A DNA stretch of 64,000 nucleotides from Hydrogenophaga sp040372165. Lineage in GTDB: Bacteria; Pseudomonadota; Gammaproteobacteria; Burkholderiales; Burkholderiaceae_C. Shown piece after piece: positions 55,035-63,117 of this stretch. Below the pieces are notes generated by a model. The model worked only from the letters and a program-made list of their open reading frames with translations, was not told the origin of the DNA and did no database searches. The stretch lies in assembly GCF_040372165.1 (NCBI RefSeq), contig NZ_BAABWG010000002.1, positions 682,001-746,000 of the forward strand, read 5' to 3'. The number at the start of each line of letters is the position of its first letter. The first letter of the stretch is position 1. The translations under genes and the position numbers were made by a program.

Positions 55035-55067
55035 CCCCCCCTATCCCCCCAACCCCCTTTCCACCCC
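55035..55067 (-). repeat. Left G-quadruplex-type arm of locus 2
   Basis: C runs of 7, 6, 5 and 4 on the plus strand, so G runs on the minus strand. Its reverse complement is identical to 55525-55556 over 32 bases, giving a perfect inverted repeat about 460 bases apart. Confidence 0.8.
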
Positions 55068-55524
55068 GCCGGGCGGTGATGGAGCACACCCCCGCCGCGC
55101 TTCGCGCGACCCCCTCAAGGGGGCGGCGCGATGCGGACCGGGAAACCCGGATCCGCCGCGCCCTTGGTTTGACCGCGCCGCCCCACTTGAGGCGGCTTTG
55201 GGCGAATCCACTGTTGAAAGTACTTCGCCTGACCTTGCTGTGCCCACGACAGCCAATCAGCATTGCCGCTGCGCGGCTCGCCGGTTGCCTGCGGGCGAGA
55301 CAACTCAGGCCAACGAGATTGGCAACGCGTGAAGCAAGCGCACAACTGACAAGCCGCAAAGCGGCAAAGTCAGCTGGGCGCCGTGGGCGTGAAGACCACG
55401 CCCGAGGCTCCTACGACAGCCTCAGAGATATGCATGTTCCACCAACCACAGTGGCGACGCATCGAGCCGTAGAAGCGCAGCCAGAAACCAGAAGCCAAAT
55501 GTGAGCTCCCCCTTTCCGCCCAGC

Positions 55525-55556
55525 GGGGTGGAAAGGGGGTTGGGGGGATAGGGGGG
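55525..55556 (+). repeat. Right G-quadruplex-type arm of locus 2
   Basis: G runs of 4, 5, 6 and 6 in 32 bases, the inverted partner of 55035-55067. Confidence 0.8.
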
Positions 55557-55948
55557 AAGGGCGAGGTCGTCGCCAGACAACGCCGCAGGCGCAGAAGAAA
55601 CAACGTCCTGTTTGAGGCAATAAGAGCGAATGCCTCCAGCGCTGCTGGCGCAGCTTCCTCCACTGAGGGACCGCACGTCGCCGTCCGGGCAAGTCGGTTA
55701 TGCCGCACCCTCCGCCTTGCATGTACGCCTTAGAAGCACCATGCTTTGTCCCAAACCGTCCGCTTGAGGGGGGCACGTTCAGCACTGCGATGCGGAAAGC
55801 GGGTTAAGGGGGCAAGGGAAAAAGTCGGAATGAAGAGCCAGATGAAGAAGCGAGACGAAGGAAGATGGACTCCTCCAGCATCAGCGAAAATCCCTCTCAC
55901 TCCTTCCAAAGAAATCTCTATCTACCTTTTCAGCGAGAACACTTCATC

Positions 55949-56395
55949 ATGAGCCTGAAGAACCAAATCACCGAAGACTTGAAATCCGCCATGCGTGCCA
56001 AAGAGATGGAGCGTCTGGCGACGATTCGTTTGTTGCTGGCCGCTATCAAGCAAAAGGAAGTGGATGAGCAGATCGAGCTGGACGATGCCGCCGTGGTGGG
56101 TGTGCTGGACAAGCTGGTCAAGCAACGCAAGGACTCGATTGAGGCGTTTGAGAAGGCTGACCGGCAAGATCTGGCGGACAAGGAGAAAGGGGAGCTGGCA
56201 GTGCTGTCGGCCTACCTGCCCGAGCGCATGACGGCTGACGAGGTGATCGCTGCCGTCTCAGCCATCGTGGTGGAAGTGGGTGCCAGTGGCATGGGCGACA
56301 TGGGCAAGGTCATGGGGGCTGCCAAGGCGCGCCTGGCGGGCAAGGCCGACATGGCGCAGGTTTCGGCTGCAGTCAAGGCAGCACTGGCTGGTTGA
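55949..56395 (+). CDS. yqeY: GatB/YqeY domain protein
   Basis: A 148-residue helical protein with the YqeY pattern: LKNQITEDLKSAMRAKE at the start, LRLLLAAIKQKEVDEQ-type helix (LATIRLLLAAIKQKEVDE), ELAVLSAYLPERMTADE and ASGMGDMGKVMGA. The domain resembles the tail of GatB and may bind tRNA; the cellular role is not settled. In many bacteria yqeY follows rpsU directly; here rpsU lies 5 kb away on the other strand. The start at 55949 has a weak ribosome binding site. Confidence 0.93.
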   Translation: MSLKNQITEDLKSAMRAKEMERLATIRLLLAAIKQKEVDEQIELDDAAVVGVLDKLVKQRKDSIEAFEKADRQDLADKEKGELAVLSAYLPERMTADEVIAAVSAIVVEVGASGMGDMGKVMGAAKARLAGKADMAQVSAAVKAALAG

Positions 56396-56603
56396 TCCAG
56401 CGCAGGCCAGACAGACGGGCCAAGCCACAGAAGAATCGAGAAGCAGAAGGCAGTGAAGGAAAAAACCCGATAGCAAAAGCGTGCAGGATCTGACGTTTGA
56501 CTGACGTTTGCCGGCTTCCCGAGGGGAAACCGCAAGATACGCGAAAGGTGTCGCCGCCTAGACTCTGTTTGTCACAAATGGAAACAAGGTCTGGAGCGAC
56601 AAC

Positions 56604-57839
56604 ATGCCGTCTGCCTTCTCAACAAAGGTCATCAAACCACTGGTCTCTTCCCTGGCAATGCTGGGGGCTGCTCTGTTGCCCTCGATCGGGCTGGCTCAGG
56701 GCAGCAGCGCCATGGAGCCGGTCAAGATCGGCGTCATTGGCCCTTTCACCGGGCCATCGTCTGACTTCGGCCAACCCATGCTCAAGGGCGTGGAGCTGGC
56801 ATTTGGCGAGATCAACTCGGTCGGCGGCTTTCTGGGGCGTCCGTTCGAGCTGGTGAAGATGGATGACCAGGGCAAGCCGGATGTTGCCCTGGCCGCATCT
56901 GAAGAGCTGGTCAAGCAAGGGGTGGTGGCCACCATCGGGTTTTGCAATACCGGCAATGCGCTCAAGTCGATCAAGACGTTTCAGGACGCGCAGATCCCCC
57001 TGATCGTTCCCTGCGCCACGGGCACACCCATCACCGCCACTTTCCCGGCACAGGAAAGCTACATCTTCAGAACCTCGGCACGCGATGCCATCCAGGCCCC
57101 CTTCGTGGTGGGGCACCTGGTCAAGCAGGGCTGGACCAAAGTGGCCATCTTTGCAGACGAGACCGGCTATGGTGATGCCGGCTTGCGTGATGTGGTGGCT
57201 GCACTGGAAGCGCGCAAGCTCAAACCGGTGCATGTGGCCCGCTTTCCGTTGGGCGTGAAGGACCTGACGGCCGAGCTGCAGGCAGCACGAGCGGCAGGCG
57301 CCAACGCCATCTTCAGCTACACGGTGGGCCCGGAAAACGCCACCATTGCCAAAGGGCGCGAAGCGCTGAACTGGAAAGTGCCACAAGTGGGCGCATGGCC
57401 GTTGTCGTTTCCGTTCTTCATCAAGGGGGCCGGTGCTGCCGCAGAGGGCGCTCTCATGGCGCAGACATTCATTGCCGAGCCCAGCAACGAGCGCCGGGCT
57501 GCCTTTCTGACGGCCTATTCACGCGCCTACCAGGAGAAGATCCCGGTGCCCATGGCCGCAGCACAAGCCTATGACGCGGCCTACCTGCTGACCTATGCGC
57601 TGTTCACCATCAGAAGCGGAAAATTCACCGGCCCGTCCGTCAAGCAGGCGCTGGAGAACATTCCACGTACCTACTACGGCGTTGTCGCCACTTACGAGCG
57701 CCCCTTCTCAGAGGAAGACAAGGACGCCCTGACCGAAGACATGCTGGTGCTGGGTAAGGTCAGAGACGGCGTCATTACATTTGCCATTGCGGGCGATGCG
57801 AGGCGGAACCTGATTGTGAAGAGGAAGAAGACAAAGTAA
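56604..57839 (+). CDS. ABC transporter substrate-binding protein (Leu/Ile/Val-binding type)
   Basis: A 411-residue periplasmic binding protein of the branched-chain amino acid (HAAT) family. The signal peptide covers about residues 1-32 (SSLAMLGAALLPSIGLAQG). The mature protein has VKIGVIGPFTGPSSDFGQPM, ALAASEELVKQGVVATIG and KVAIFADETGYG. Its ligand is unknown. No permease or ATPase gene is adjacent on either side, so it is an orphan component. It lies between yqeY and repeat locus 3. Confidence 0.92.
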   Translation: MPSAFSTKVIKPLVSSLAMLGAALLPSIGLAQGSSAMEPVKIGVIGPFTGPSSDFGQPMLKGVELAFGEINSVGGFLGRPFELVKMDDQGKPDVALAASEELVKQGVVATIGFCNTGNALKSIKTFQDAQIPLIVPCATGTPITATFPAQESYIFRTSARDAIQAPFVVGHLVKQGWTKVAIFADETGYGDAGLRDVVAALEARKLKPVHVARFPLGVKDLTAELQAARAAGANAIFSYTVGPENATIAKGREALNWKVPQVGAWPLSFPFFIKGAGAAAEGALMAQTFIAEPSNERRAAFLTAYSRAYQEKIPVPMAAAQAYDAAYLLTYALFTIRSGKFTGPSVKQALENIPRTYYGVVATYERPFSEEDKDALTEDMLVLGKVRDGVITFAIAGDARRNLIVKRKKTK

Positions 57840-57998
57840 GGGACGCACCCCCGCCGCGCTTTGCGCGTCCCCCTCAATGGGGCGGCGCGATGCGGACCGG
57901 GAAACCCGGATCCGCCGCGCCCTTGGTTTGGCGGCGCCAGCTTGCTGGAGGCTGCTTTGGGCGAAGCACCAAGTCTCTCAGCTCAAACGCTCTTTCCT

Positions 57999-58032
57999 CC
58001 CCCCCCTATCCCCCCAACCCCCTTTCCACCCC
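57999..58032 (-). repeat. Left G-quadruplex-type arm of locus 3
   Basis: C runs of 8, 6, 5 and 4 on the plus strand. Inverted partner of 58491-58522 with one mismatch in 32 bases. Confidence 0.8.
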
Positions 58033-58490
58033 GCCGGGGCGATAGAGAAATGCACCCCCGCCGCGCTTTGCGCGTCCCCCTCAATGGGGCGGCGCGATGC
58101 GGACCGGGAAACCCGGATCCGCCGCACCCTTGGCTTGACCGCGCCGCCCCACTCGAGGCGGCTTTGGGTACGAGGTGTAGTTGTAGAGACTTCGCCTGTC
58201 CTTGGTGCGCCCACGGCAGTTAACCGGCATTGCCGCTGCGCGGCTCGCCGGTTGCCTGCGAACGAGACATTGCAGGCCAACGAGATTGGCAACGCGTGAA
58301 GCAAGCGCCCATCTGACAAGCCGCGCAGCGGCAAATTCAGCTGGGCGCCGTGGGAGCGAGGACAAACGCCGAGGCATCTACGACAGCCTCAGCGAAATGC
58401 AGGTACCCCAACCACGGTGGCGACGCATCGAGCCGTAGAAGCCGGGTCGGAGACCAGAAGCCAAATGAGAGCTCCCCCTTTCCGCCCGGC

Positions 58491-58522
58491 GGGGTGGAAA
58501 GGGGGCTGGGGGGATAGGGGGG
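58491..58522 (+). repeat. Right G-quadruplex-type arm of locus 3
   Basis: G runs of 4, 5, 6 and 6. The sequence is identical to the reverse complement of the locus 1 tract (51081-51112). Confidence 0.8.
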
Positions 58523-58757
58523 AGGGCGAGGTCGTCGCGAGACAGCGCCGCAGGCACGGAAGAAGCAACGTCCAGTTTGAGGCAACAAGAGCGAATGCCT
58601 CAAGCGCTGCTGGCGCAGCTTCCCCCACTGGGGGACGGCGCGTTGCCACCCGGGAAACCCGGACCCGCCGCGCCCCCGGCATTGCATATCAGCCTTCGTG
58701 GCGCCGCAGGCTACAAACAATCTTCACAGATCGCGCCTGAGGTGCAACGAAGAATCA

Positions 58758-60017
58758 TCAAACTTCTTCCAACCTCAGCAACTCTTCCACCGTCTGCCGC
58801 CGACGAATCAGGCGATGAGAGTCCCCATCCACCAGCACCTCCGCCGCCAGCGGCCGCGAGTTGTAGTTGCTAGACATGGAAGCGCCGTACGCGCCGGCGT
58901 CGTGAATCACCAGCAGGTCGCCCACTTGCGCTTCGGGAAGTTCACGCGTGAACACCACGCCGCCTTCGCCCTGGGTGAACACGTCGCCTGATTCGCACAA
59001 TGGCCCGGCCACCACGGTGGGCACGGTTGTGCTGGGGCGCTTGCCTGCATCGGTACCAGCGGGCAACACGCTCATGGCGTGGTAGGCGCCGTACATGGAG
59101 GGGCGCATCAGCTCGTTGAAGCCAGCGTCCACCAGCGTGAAGCGGTTGCTGCCCATTTGCTTGGTGGCGCGCACTTCCGTCACCAGCACGCCGGCTTCGG
59201 CTACCAGGTAGCGGCCAGGTTCCAGTTCCAGGTGCACATCGCGGCCGAGGTGGCTGGCGATCTCGCGGCGTGCCGCGTCCCACAGGCCGAAGTAGTGTTC
59301 GGTGTCAATGCGCGGGTCGTCGTCGCGGTAAGGAATGGACAAGCCGCCGCCAGCGGAAATGGCTTCGAGCGTGATGCCGGCGTTCTTCACCAGGTCCACC
59401 ATGGCGCTGCACACCTGCTGCAGGTGACCGTAGTCCACGCCAGAGCCAATGTGCATGTGCAGGCCCACCAGGTGCAGCTTGTGCGCGTGCACGGCAGCCA
59501 GCGCTTCTGGCAGGTCGGTATGCCAGATGCCGTGCTTGCTGTGTTCGCCACCGGTGTTGGTCTTGTTGCTGTGGCCGTGGCCAAAGCCGGGGTTGATGCG
59601 CAACCACACGCGGTGGCCAGGAGAGGCGTTGCCCAACTGATGCAGCATGTCCACCGAGCCAACGTTCACCGGCACCTCGTGCTCCACCACCGTGGCCAGG
59701 GTGGCGTGGTCGAACACGTCCGCCGTGAACACGATGCCGGAAGCCCCGCAGGCCGCAGGCGCCGCGGTGTAGCCCGCTTTGAGCGCTCGCAGGATCTCGC
59801 CGCGAGAGACGGCATCCACCACCACGCCTTGCTCGCGCATCAGGCGCAGCAAGTGGATATTGGAGTTGGCTTTTTGCGCATAGCGCACCGTGTCAAAAGC
59901 CTTGAGGTTGGCCACCCGCTCACGAATGGTGGGAGCGTCATACACCCACAGTGGGGTGCCGTGTTGCTGGGCGAGGCTGCGAAGCAGCTCAGGAGAAAAG
60001 CGCAGATCTTGTGTCAT
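58758..60017 (-). CDS. lysA: Diaminopimelate decarboxylase LysA
   Basis: A 419-residue PLP enzyme for the last step of lysine synthesis. KANSNIHLLRLM holds the PLP lysine (in AQKANSN), and HMHIGSGVDYG, ISAGGGLSIPY, ELEPGRYLV and LCESGDVFT line the active site. I chose ATG 60017 (MTQDLRFSPELL); ATG 60026 is 9 bases upstream and possible. An extension to 60212 would overlap lysR and is not supported. It is divergent from lysR, with an inverted-repeat operator between them. Confidence 0.97.
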   Translation of the reverse strand: MTQDLRFSPELLRSLAQQHGTPLWVYDAPTIRERVANLKAFDTVRYAQKANSNIHLLRLMREQGVVVDAVSRGEILRALKAGYTAAPAACGASGIVFTADVFDHATLATVVEHEVPVNVGSVDMLHQLGNASPGHRVWLRINPGFGHGHSNKTNTGGEHSKHGIWHTDLPEALAAVHAHKLHLVGLHMHIGSGVDYGHLQQVCSAMVDLVKNAGITLEAISAGGGLSIPYRDDDPRIDTEHYFGLWDAARREIASHLGRDVHLELEPGRYLVAEAGVLVTEVRATKQMGSNRFTLVDAGFNELMRPSMYGAYHAMSVLPAGTDAGKRPSTTVPTVVAGPLCESGDVFTQGEGGVVFTRELPEAQVGDLLVIHDAGAYGASMSSNYNSRPLAAEVLVDGDSHRLIRRRQTVEELLRLEEV

Positions 60018-60070
60018 GACGCCCATGGTCGGCGACTCAGTCCATATTTGCAAATGCTTTGATTTGTTGA

Positions 60071-60103
60071 GATCATTCAAATTCGATATGAATATGAATG
60101 ATC
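60071..60103. promoter_or_regulatory. Palindromic operator between lysA and lysR
   Basis: GATCATTC and GAATGATC form an outer inverted repeat. ATTC (60081-60084) and GAAT (60090-60093) form a nested one on the same centre at 60087; 13 of 16 position pairs match. LysR-type regulators bind such interrupted palindromes between divergent genes. It ends 10 bases before the lysR ATG at 60114, so it likely also allows autoregulation. Confidence 0.7.
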
Positions 60104-60113
60104 CAGGACAACC

Positions 60114-61019
60114 ATGAATACCCAGGGCCCACGGCTGACGCACCGCCAGATAGAGCTGTTTCGCGCCGTCATGCAGACGGGCCAGGTCACGCGTGCGGCA
60201 GAGCTGCTGCACACCTCCCAGCCCACTGTCAGCCGCGAGCTCGCACGCCTGGAGCAGGTGTTGGGCATGGTGTTGTTCGAACGGGTCAAAGGCCGGCTCA
60301 AACCCACCGTCCGCGCACTGGCGCTGATGGACGAAGTGGAGCGCTCATTCGTGGGGCTGGAGCGCATTGCCGCGACGGCCGAATCCCTGCGCTCCTATGC
60401 ACAAGGGCGTTTGCAAGTGGGGTGTTTGCCAGCGCTGGCGCAGGCGTTGCTGCCCACCGCCTTGCAGCGCTTCGCGCAGTCGCAACCCATGGCGTCGGTG
60501 AGCATTGACCCGCTGGAGTCACCTCTGCTGGAGTCCCAGCTGTCCGAGCAGCGCTTTGACCTTGGCCTGACGGAGCGGCGCGAGGCACCCGCTGCCTGCA
60601 CGCTGGAAACCCTGGTGCTGGCCGACGAAGTGTGTGTCCTGCCGGCGGGTCATGCATTGGCGCGCAAACCGGTGCTGGCACCTGAAGATTTTGCCGGCGA
60701 GGCCTTCATCAGCCTGGCACCGGGCGACCCCTATCGCCAGCAGATCGACTCGGTGTTTGCCTCAGCAGGCGTGGCCCGCCAGCTTCGGGTGGAAACGCCC
60801 AGCGCCGTCTCGGTGTGTGCCATGGCTCGGTATGGCGTGGGGGTGGGCATCGTCAACCCGCTCACCGCTGCCGATCAGGCCTCGGTAGCGCTGGTGGTGC
60901 GCCCGCTGACAGTGAGCATCCCTTTTCACGTGGCGCTGGTCACACCGGTGTACAGGGCAGAGCATCCGCTGCGGGCAGTGCTGGCCAAGGCACTGCGCGA
61001 CGCCGCGAAGGCGCAGTGA
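60114..61019 (+). CDS. lysR: LysR-family regulator, probable activator of lysA
   Basis: A 301-residue LysR-type regulator. The N-terminal winged helix-turn-helix is LTHRQIELFRAVMQTGQVTRAAELLHTSQ in two stretches (RQIELFRAVMQTGQVTRAA, ELLHTSQPTVSRELARLE). The C-terminal region is the usual two-lobed ligand domain. Divergent placement against lysA is the hallmark of LysR itself, which activates lysA in response to diaminopimelate in E. coli. The symbol is assigned from this context. Confidence 0.9.
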   Translation: MNTQGPRLTHRQIELFRAVMQTGQVTRAAELLHTSQPTVSRELARLEQVLGMVLFERVKGRLKPTVRALALMDEVERSFVGLERIAATAESLRSYAQGRLQVGCLPALAQALLPTALQRFAQSQPMASVSIDPLESPLLESQLSEQRFDLGLTERREAPAACTLETLVLADEVCVLPAGHALARKPVLAPEDFAGEAFISLAPGDPYRQQIDSVFASAGVARQLRVETPSAVSVCAMARYGVGVGIVNPLTAADQASVALVVRPLTVSIPFHVALVTPVYRAEHPLRAVLAKALRDAAKAQ

Positions 61020-61063
61020 CGAGGGAGCGAGCGTTTGCTGTTGCGGGGTTGGGGTGAACAAAA

Positions 61064-61100
61064 AGAAAAGCCCGCCGCGGCGTCCCGGGCGGGCTTTTCT
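61064..61100. terminator. Bidirectional terminator between lysR and rpsU
   Basis: AGAAAAGCCCGCC and GGCGGGCTTTTCT form a 13-bp perfect stem, with A/T runs on both sides. It lies between convergent lysR (ends 61019) and rpsU (ends 61161) and can serve both. Confidence 0.92.
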
Positions 61101-61160
61101 TGTTCTTCGGTGCGACACCGAAGCGCAGACTACCGATTAATCAATCAATCGATCAACCAA

Positions 61161-61373
61161 TCAGTACATGCGCTTGGGCAGCTGCATCGAACGCACGCGC
61201 TTGTAGTGGCGCTTGACGGCGGCAGCCTTCTTGCGCTTGCGCTCAGCCGTTGGCTTCTCGTAGAACTCGCGTGCGCGCAGTTCGGTCAGAAGGCCCAGCT
61301 TTTCGATGGTTCGCTTGAAACGACGCAGAGCCACGTCAAACGGCTCGTTGTCTTTAACTCGGATGGTGGTCAT
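61161..61373 (-). CDS. rpsU: 30S ribosomal protein S21
   Basis: A 70-residue, lysine- and arginine-rich protein (TTIRVKDNEPFDVALRRFKR at the start, then the ARE-FYEKPTAERKRKKAAAVKRH region). This is the complete length of S21. S21 sits on the 30S platform near the anti-Shine-Dalgarno region and takes part in initiation. Unlike many bacteria, yqeY does not follow it; it is at 55949 on the other strand. Confidence 0.97.
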   Translation of the reverse strand: MTTIRVKDNEPFDVALRRFKRTIEKLGLLTELRAREFYEKPTAERKRKKAAAVKRHYKRVRSMQLPKRMY

Positions 61374-61379
61374 GAGTAA

Positions 61380-61964
61380 AGATTTTCCAAATGTGCGGTG
61401 AGAGGAGGCTCGGGAAGATCAAGTCCGGCTTCGTCATCGCGGTATCTCCGTCACTGTGAACTAGTATTGGCAGACGGAGTATTGCCAGCAAAGCCCACGA
61501 TTATAGCGGGTTTTGGCGCACTAGCAAGCGCTTCGCGGGGTGTTGGGAACTCGCTCGTACCGCACGGTGACTGCCCGGCGTGTCAGAAGGGCACGGGTTG
61601 TGGCGCTGGCTGCACAAGTGGCCAGGGCGTGCGGGCCCGATGCTGGACACGGCGGGCTGTCGCCGATAGGCTTGAGTCCAGACAATCGTTCGAACCATCG
61701 AACATATAAACAAGGACAAAGACGCTTTCGTGCGCGCTCAAGCTCCACAAGCTTGCGCTGCGCCGCGAAGCCACCGCCACCGACACAGGCACAGGCAAAA
61801 AGGAGGAGCCGGTCGGTCGTCGGGTTTGTCGATTTTGTTATACCTGTACAAATGCACATGAATATGCGCTACAGGATTGATTTAAAAAGACTTTTCTAGA
61901 TCTCGCATGACTTTGTTTAACGGCAAGCATTGTGGGTATCCGACGTTTTGCCGTTTAAATCAAA
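61380..61964. other. Intergenic region between rpsU and the first cassette-like gene
   Basis: About 585 bases without a supported gene. Frames on both strands are arginine/cysteine-rich shadows. From about 61830 the DNA turns AT-rich. GTTATACC (61837-61844) recurs at 63189-63196, where it is the core of attC site 2. GTTTAACGGCAA (61915-61926) and TTGCCGTTTAAA (61948-61959) form an imperfect inverted repeat. GTAAGAC (61965-61971) is one base from the GTTRRRY core. This may be a worn attI or attC area. Confidence 0.5.
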
Positions 61965-61971
61965 GTAAGAC
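61915..61971. other. Candidate worn attI/attC-like site before cassette 1
   Basis: GTTTAAC (61915-61921) fits RYYYAAC. The AATCAAAGTAAGAC end (61958-61971) resembles the tail of attI1 (AAAACAAAGTTAGAC from memory) with a T-to-A change in the core. Cassette 1 would begin here. Weak on its own. Confidence 0.4.
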
Positions 61972-62021
61972 GGCACTGAAACGTAGCGCGAGGAGTTTCG
62001 GCCGAGTGGAGAAAAAGATCC

Positions 62022-62396
62022 GTGACTGCTAAGCATATCGTTCCAATAATCCGCGTCTCAGATATCGAGTTGGCCCTCGACTTCTACTGCAAAGGATTGG
62101 GTTTCGCTAAAGACTTCGGTTACTCAGCGAGCGCAAGTGGGCCGCACTATGCTGGACTGTCACTCGACAGCAATCTGTTGCACCTGTCCACATTCGCCGG
62201 TGACGGGGTGGTGGGGACCGCAACCTATTGCTACGTCGACGACATCGATGCCATGTACGCAGGTTTCAAGGCTCGTGGCCTGGTGACCGAAATGAAACCA
62301 ACGAACCAGGGCTGGGGCATGCGCGAAGTCTATGTGCGCGACCCGGACGGAAACAGTTTGCGTTTCGGTAGTCCGATGCCTGGGCCGGTCAACTAA
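62022..62396 (+). CDS. VOC-family (glyoxalase/bleomycin resistance-like) protein, cassette 1
   Basis: A 124-residue single-domain vicinal-oxygen-chelate protein with a GTG start at 62022. The fold has two beta-alpha-beta-beta-beta halves: HIVPIIRVSDIELALDFYC and CYVDDIDAMYAGFKARGLV; the C-terminal VYVRDPDGNSLRFG carries the conserved Glu/Asp-Pro-Asp-Gly turn. The lack of metal ligands at some positions suggests the bleomycin-binding (BLMA-like) branch. Such proteins are frequent integron cassettes. The stop is 46 bases before attC site 1. Confidence 0.85.
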   Translation: MTAKHIVPIIRVSDIELALDFYCKGLGFAKDFGYSASASGPHYAGLSLDSNLLHLSTFAGDGVVGTATYCYVDDIDAMYAGFKARGLVTEMKPTNQGWGMREVYVRDPDGNSLRFGSPMPGPVN

Positions 62397-62442
62397 TGGC
62401 TCGGTCCATCAAGTGCACCACGAAACACGCAGCGCAGGTGCC

Positions 62443-62541
62443 GCCTAACATGACGCTGCAACGGCCCTGTCGCCTTTTCACGCGGTTTTTTTGCGCAAGC
62501 CCCGCGCCAATGCGCCAGGCAGCTGAGCTTGGCCGTTGGGC
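62443..62541 (+). other. attC recombination site 1
   Basis: GCCTAAC (62443-62449, R'' type RYYYAAC) and GTTGGGC (62535-62541, R' type GTTRRRY) are 99 bases apart. The right half, GCTGAGCTTGGCCGTTGGGC, has the look of many known attC L'-R' halves. GCTGC/GCAGC can pair as inner boxes. It follows the stop of the VOC gene by 46 bases, and the next gene starts 12 bases after R', as in integron arrays. Confidence 0.82.
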
Positions 62542-62552
62542 ATCACAAAGAC

Positions 62553-63116
62553 ATGACTGAGCTAATCGCTCTTCTCAAAACTGACGCGAACGCAGTTAAC
62601 GCGTTCGGGGCGCTCGCCAGCGCCATAGCTGCATTCTTGGCGCTTGTTGTTTCAGGCATTTCTGTCTGGATTGCGCTCCGGGCCATGAGCGCGCAGCAAA
62701 AGCACAACGAGCTATCTGTCAGGCCTTTGGCGGAAGTTACCGTTGCCGACTACGAAAATAGCTTGCGGGTCAAAGTACGGAACAACGGTACTGGCCCAAT
62801 GATCATCACCGCCGTGCAAGTATCAGATGGAACAGACCTCAAGGCGTGCGTAGTCGAGTGGATGCCTCCATTACCGGCAGGGCGGCCATGGAACACTTTT
62901 TCACATGAACTCAAAGACAGAACGCTACAGCCGGGCAGCGAGATAGTGCTTCTCGAGCTAACGGAATATGACGGGGAGCGGAACTACGCCGCTTGTAGAG
63001 AAGCGGTTCGGGCAGCCCTCGCACCTTTGACGATTTCTGTGAGCTACACAGATGTGTACAACAAGGCAATGCCCGTCAGGGTTAAGCAGTTATCGTGGTT
63101 TGGGCGCCATAAGTGA
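62553..63116 (+). CDS. Membrane-anchored uncharacterised protein, cassette 2
   Basis: A 187-residue protein starting at ATG 62553. One hydrophobic segment (about residues 22-45: LASAIAAFLALVVSGISVWIAL) precedes a soluble domain that is mostly beta (LRVKVRNNGTGPMIITAVQV). The start lies 12 bases after the attC 1 core and the stop lies just before the R'' box of attC 2, so the gene fills one cassette. The domain resembles Ig-like or DUF-type periplasmic domains of unknown function seen in cassette proteins. No known family. Confidence 0.75.
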   Translation: MTELIALLKTDANAVNAFGALASAIAAFLALVVSGISVWIALRAMSAQQKHNELSVRPLAEVTVADYENSLRVKVRNNGTGPMIITAVQVSDGTDLKACVVEWMPPLPAGRPWNTFSHELKDRTLQPGSEIVLLELTEYDGERNYAACREAVRAALAPLTISVSYTDVYNKAMPVRVKQLSWFGRHK

Positions 63117-63117
63117 T

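Larger units (their letters stand above)
54877..55830 (+). repeat. Intergenic repeat locus 2 (between pmbA and yqeY)
   Basis: About 950 non-coding bases. 54879-54961 matches the hairpin unit of locus 1. 55085-55540 matches the body of the repeat (minus-strand copy at locus 1; plus-strand copy at locus 3). 55500-55680 matches 58470-58700. There are no transposase genes and no shared open reading frame. G-rich and C-rich arms flank the body at 55035-55067 and 55525-55556. Confidence 0.85.
57840..58757 (+). repeat. Intergenic repeat locus 3 (between the ABC binding protein and lysA)
   Basis: About 915 non-coding bases. 58051-58500 repeats the body seen at locus 2 (and inverted at locus 1). A second partial copy of the body's start lies at 57845-57975, so part of the unit is tandemly duplicated. 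58470-58700 repeats the locus 2 right flank. Hairpin and G-rich arms lie at 57999-58032 and 58491-58522. Confidence 0.85.

Noticed and set aside
56604..57839. The ABC binding protein considered as part of a full uptake operon.
   Set aside because: No permease or ATPase gene is adjacent on either side.
51053..58525. The repeats at 50920-58757 considered as a CRISPR array.
   Set aside because: Units are hundreds of bases long, differ in orientation and have no regular short repeat-spacer pattern.
61521..61899. Overlapping frames on both strands between rpsU and the first cassette gene, considered as a possible integrase remnant.
   Set aside because: None contains tyrosine-recombinase residues or a plausible start; composition is that of non-coding GC-rich DNA.
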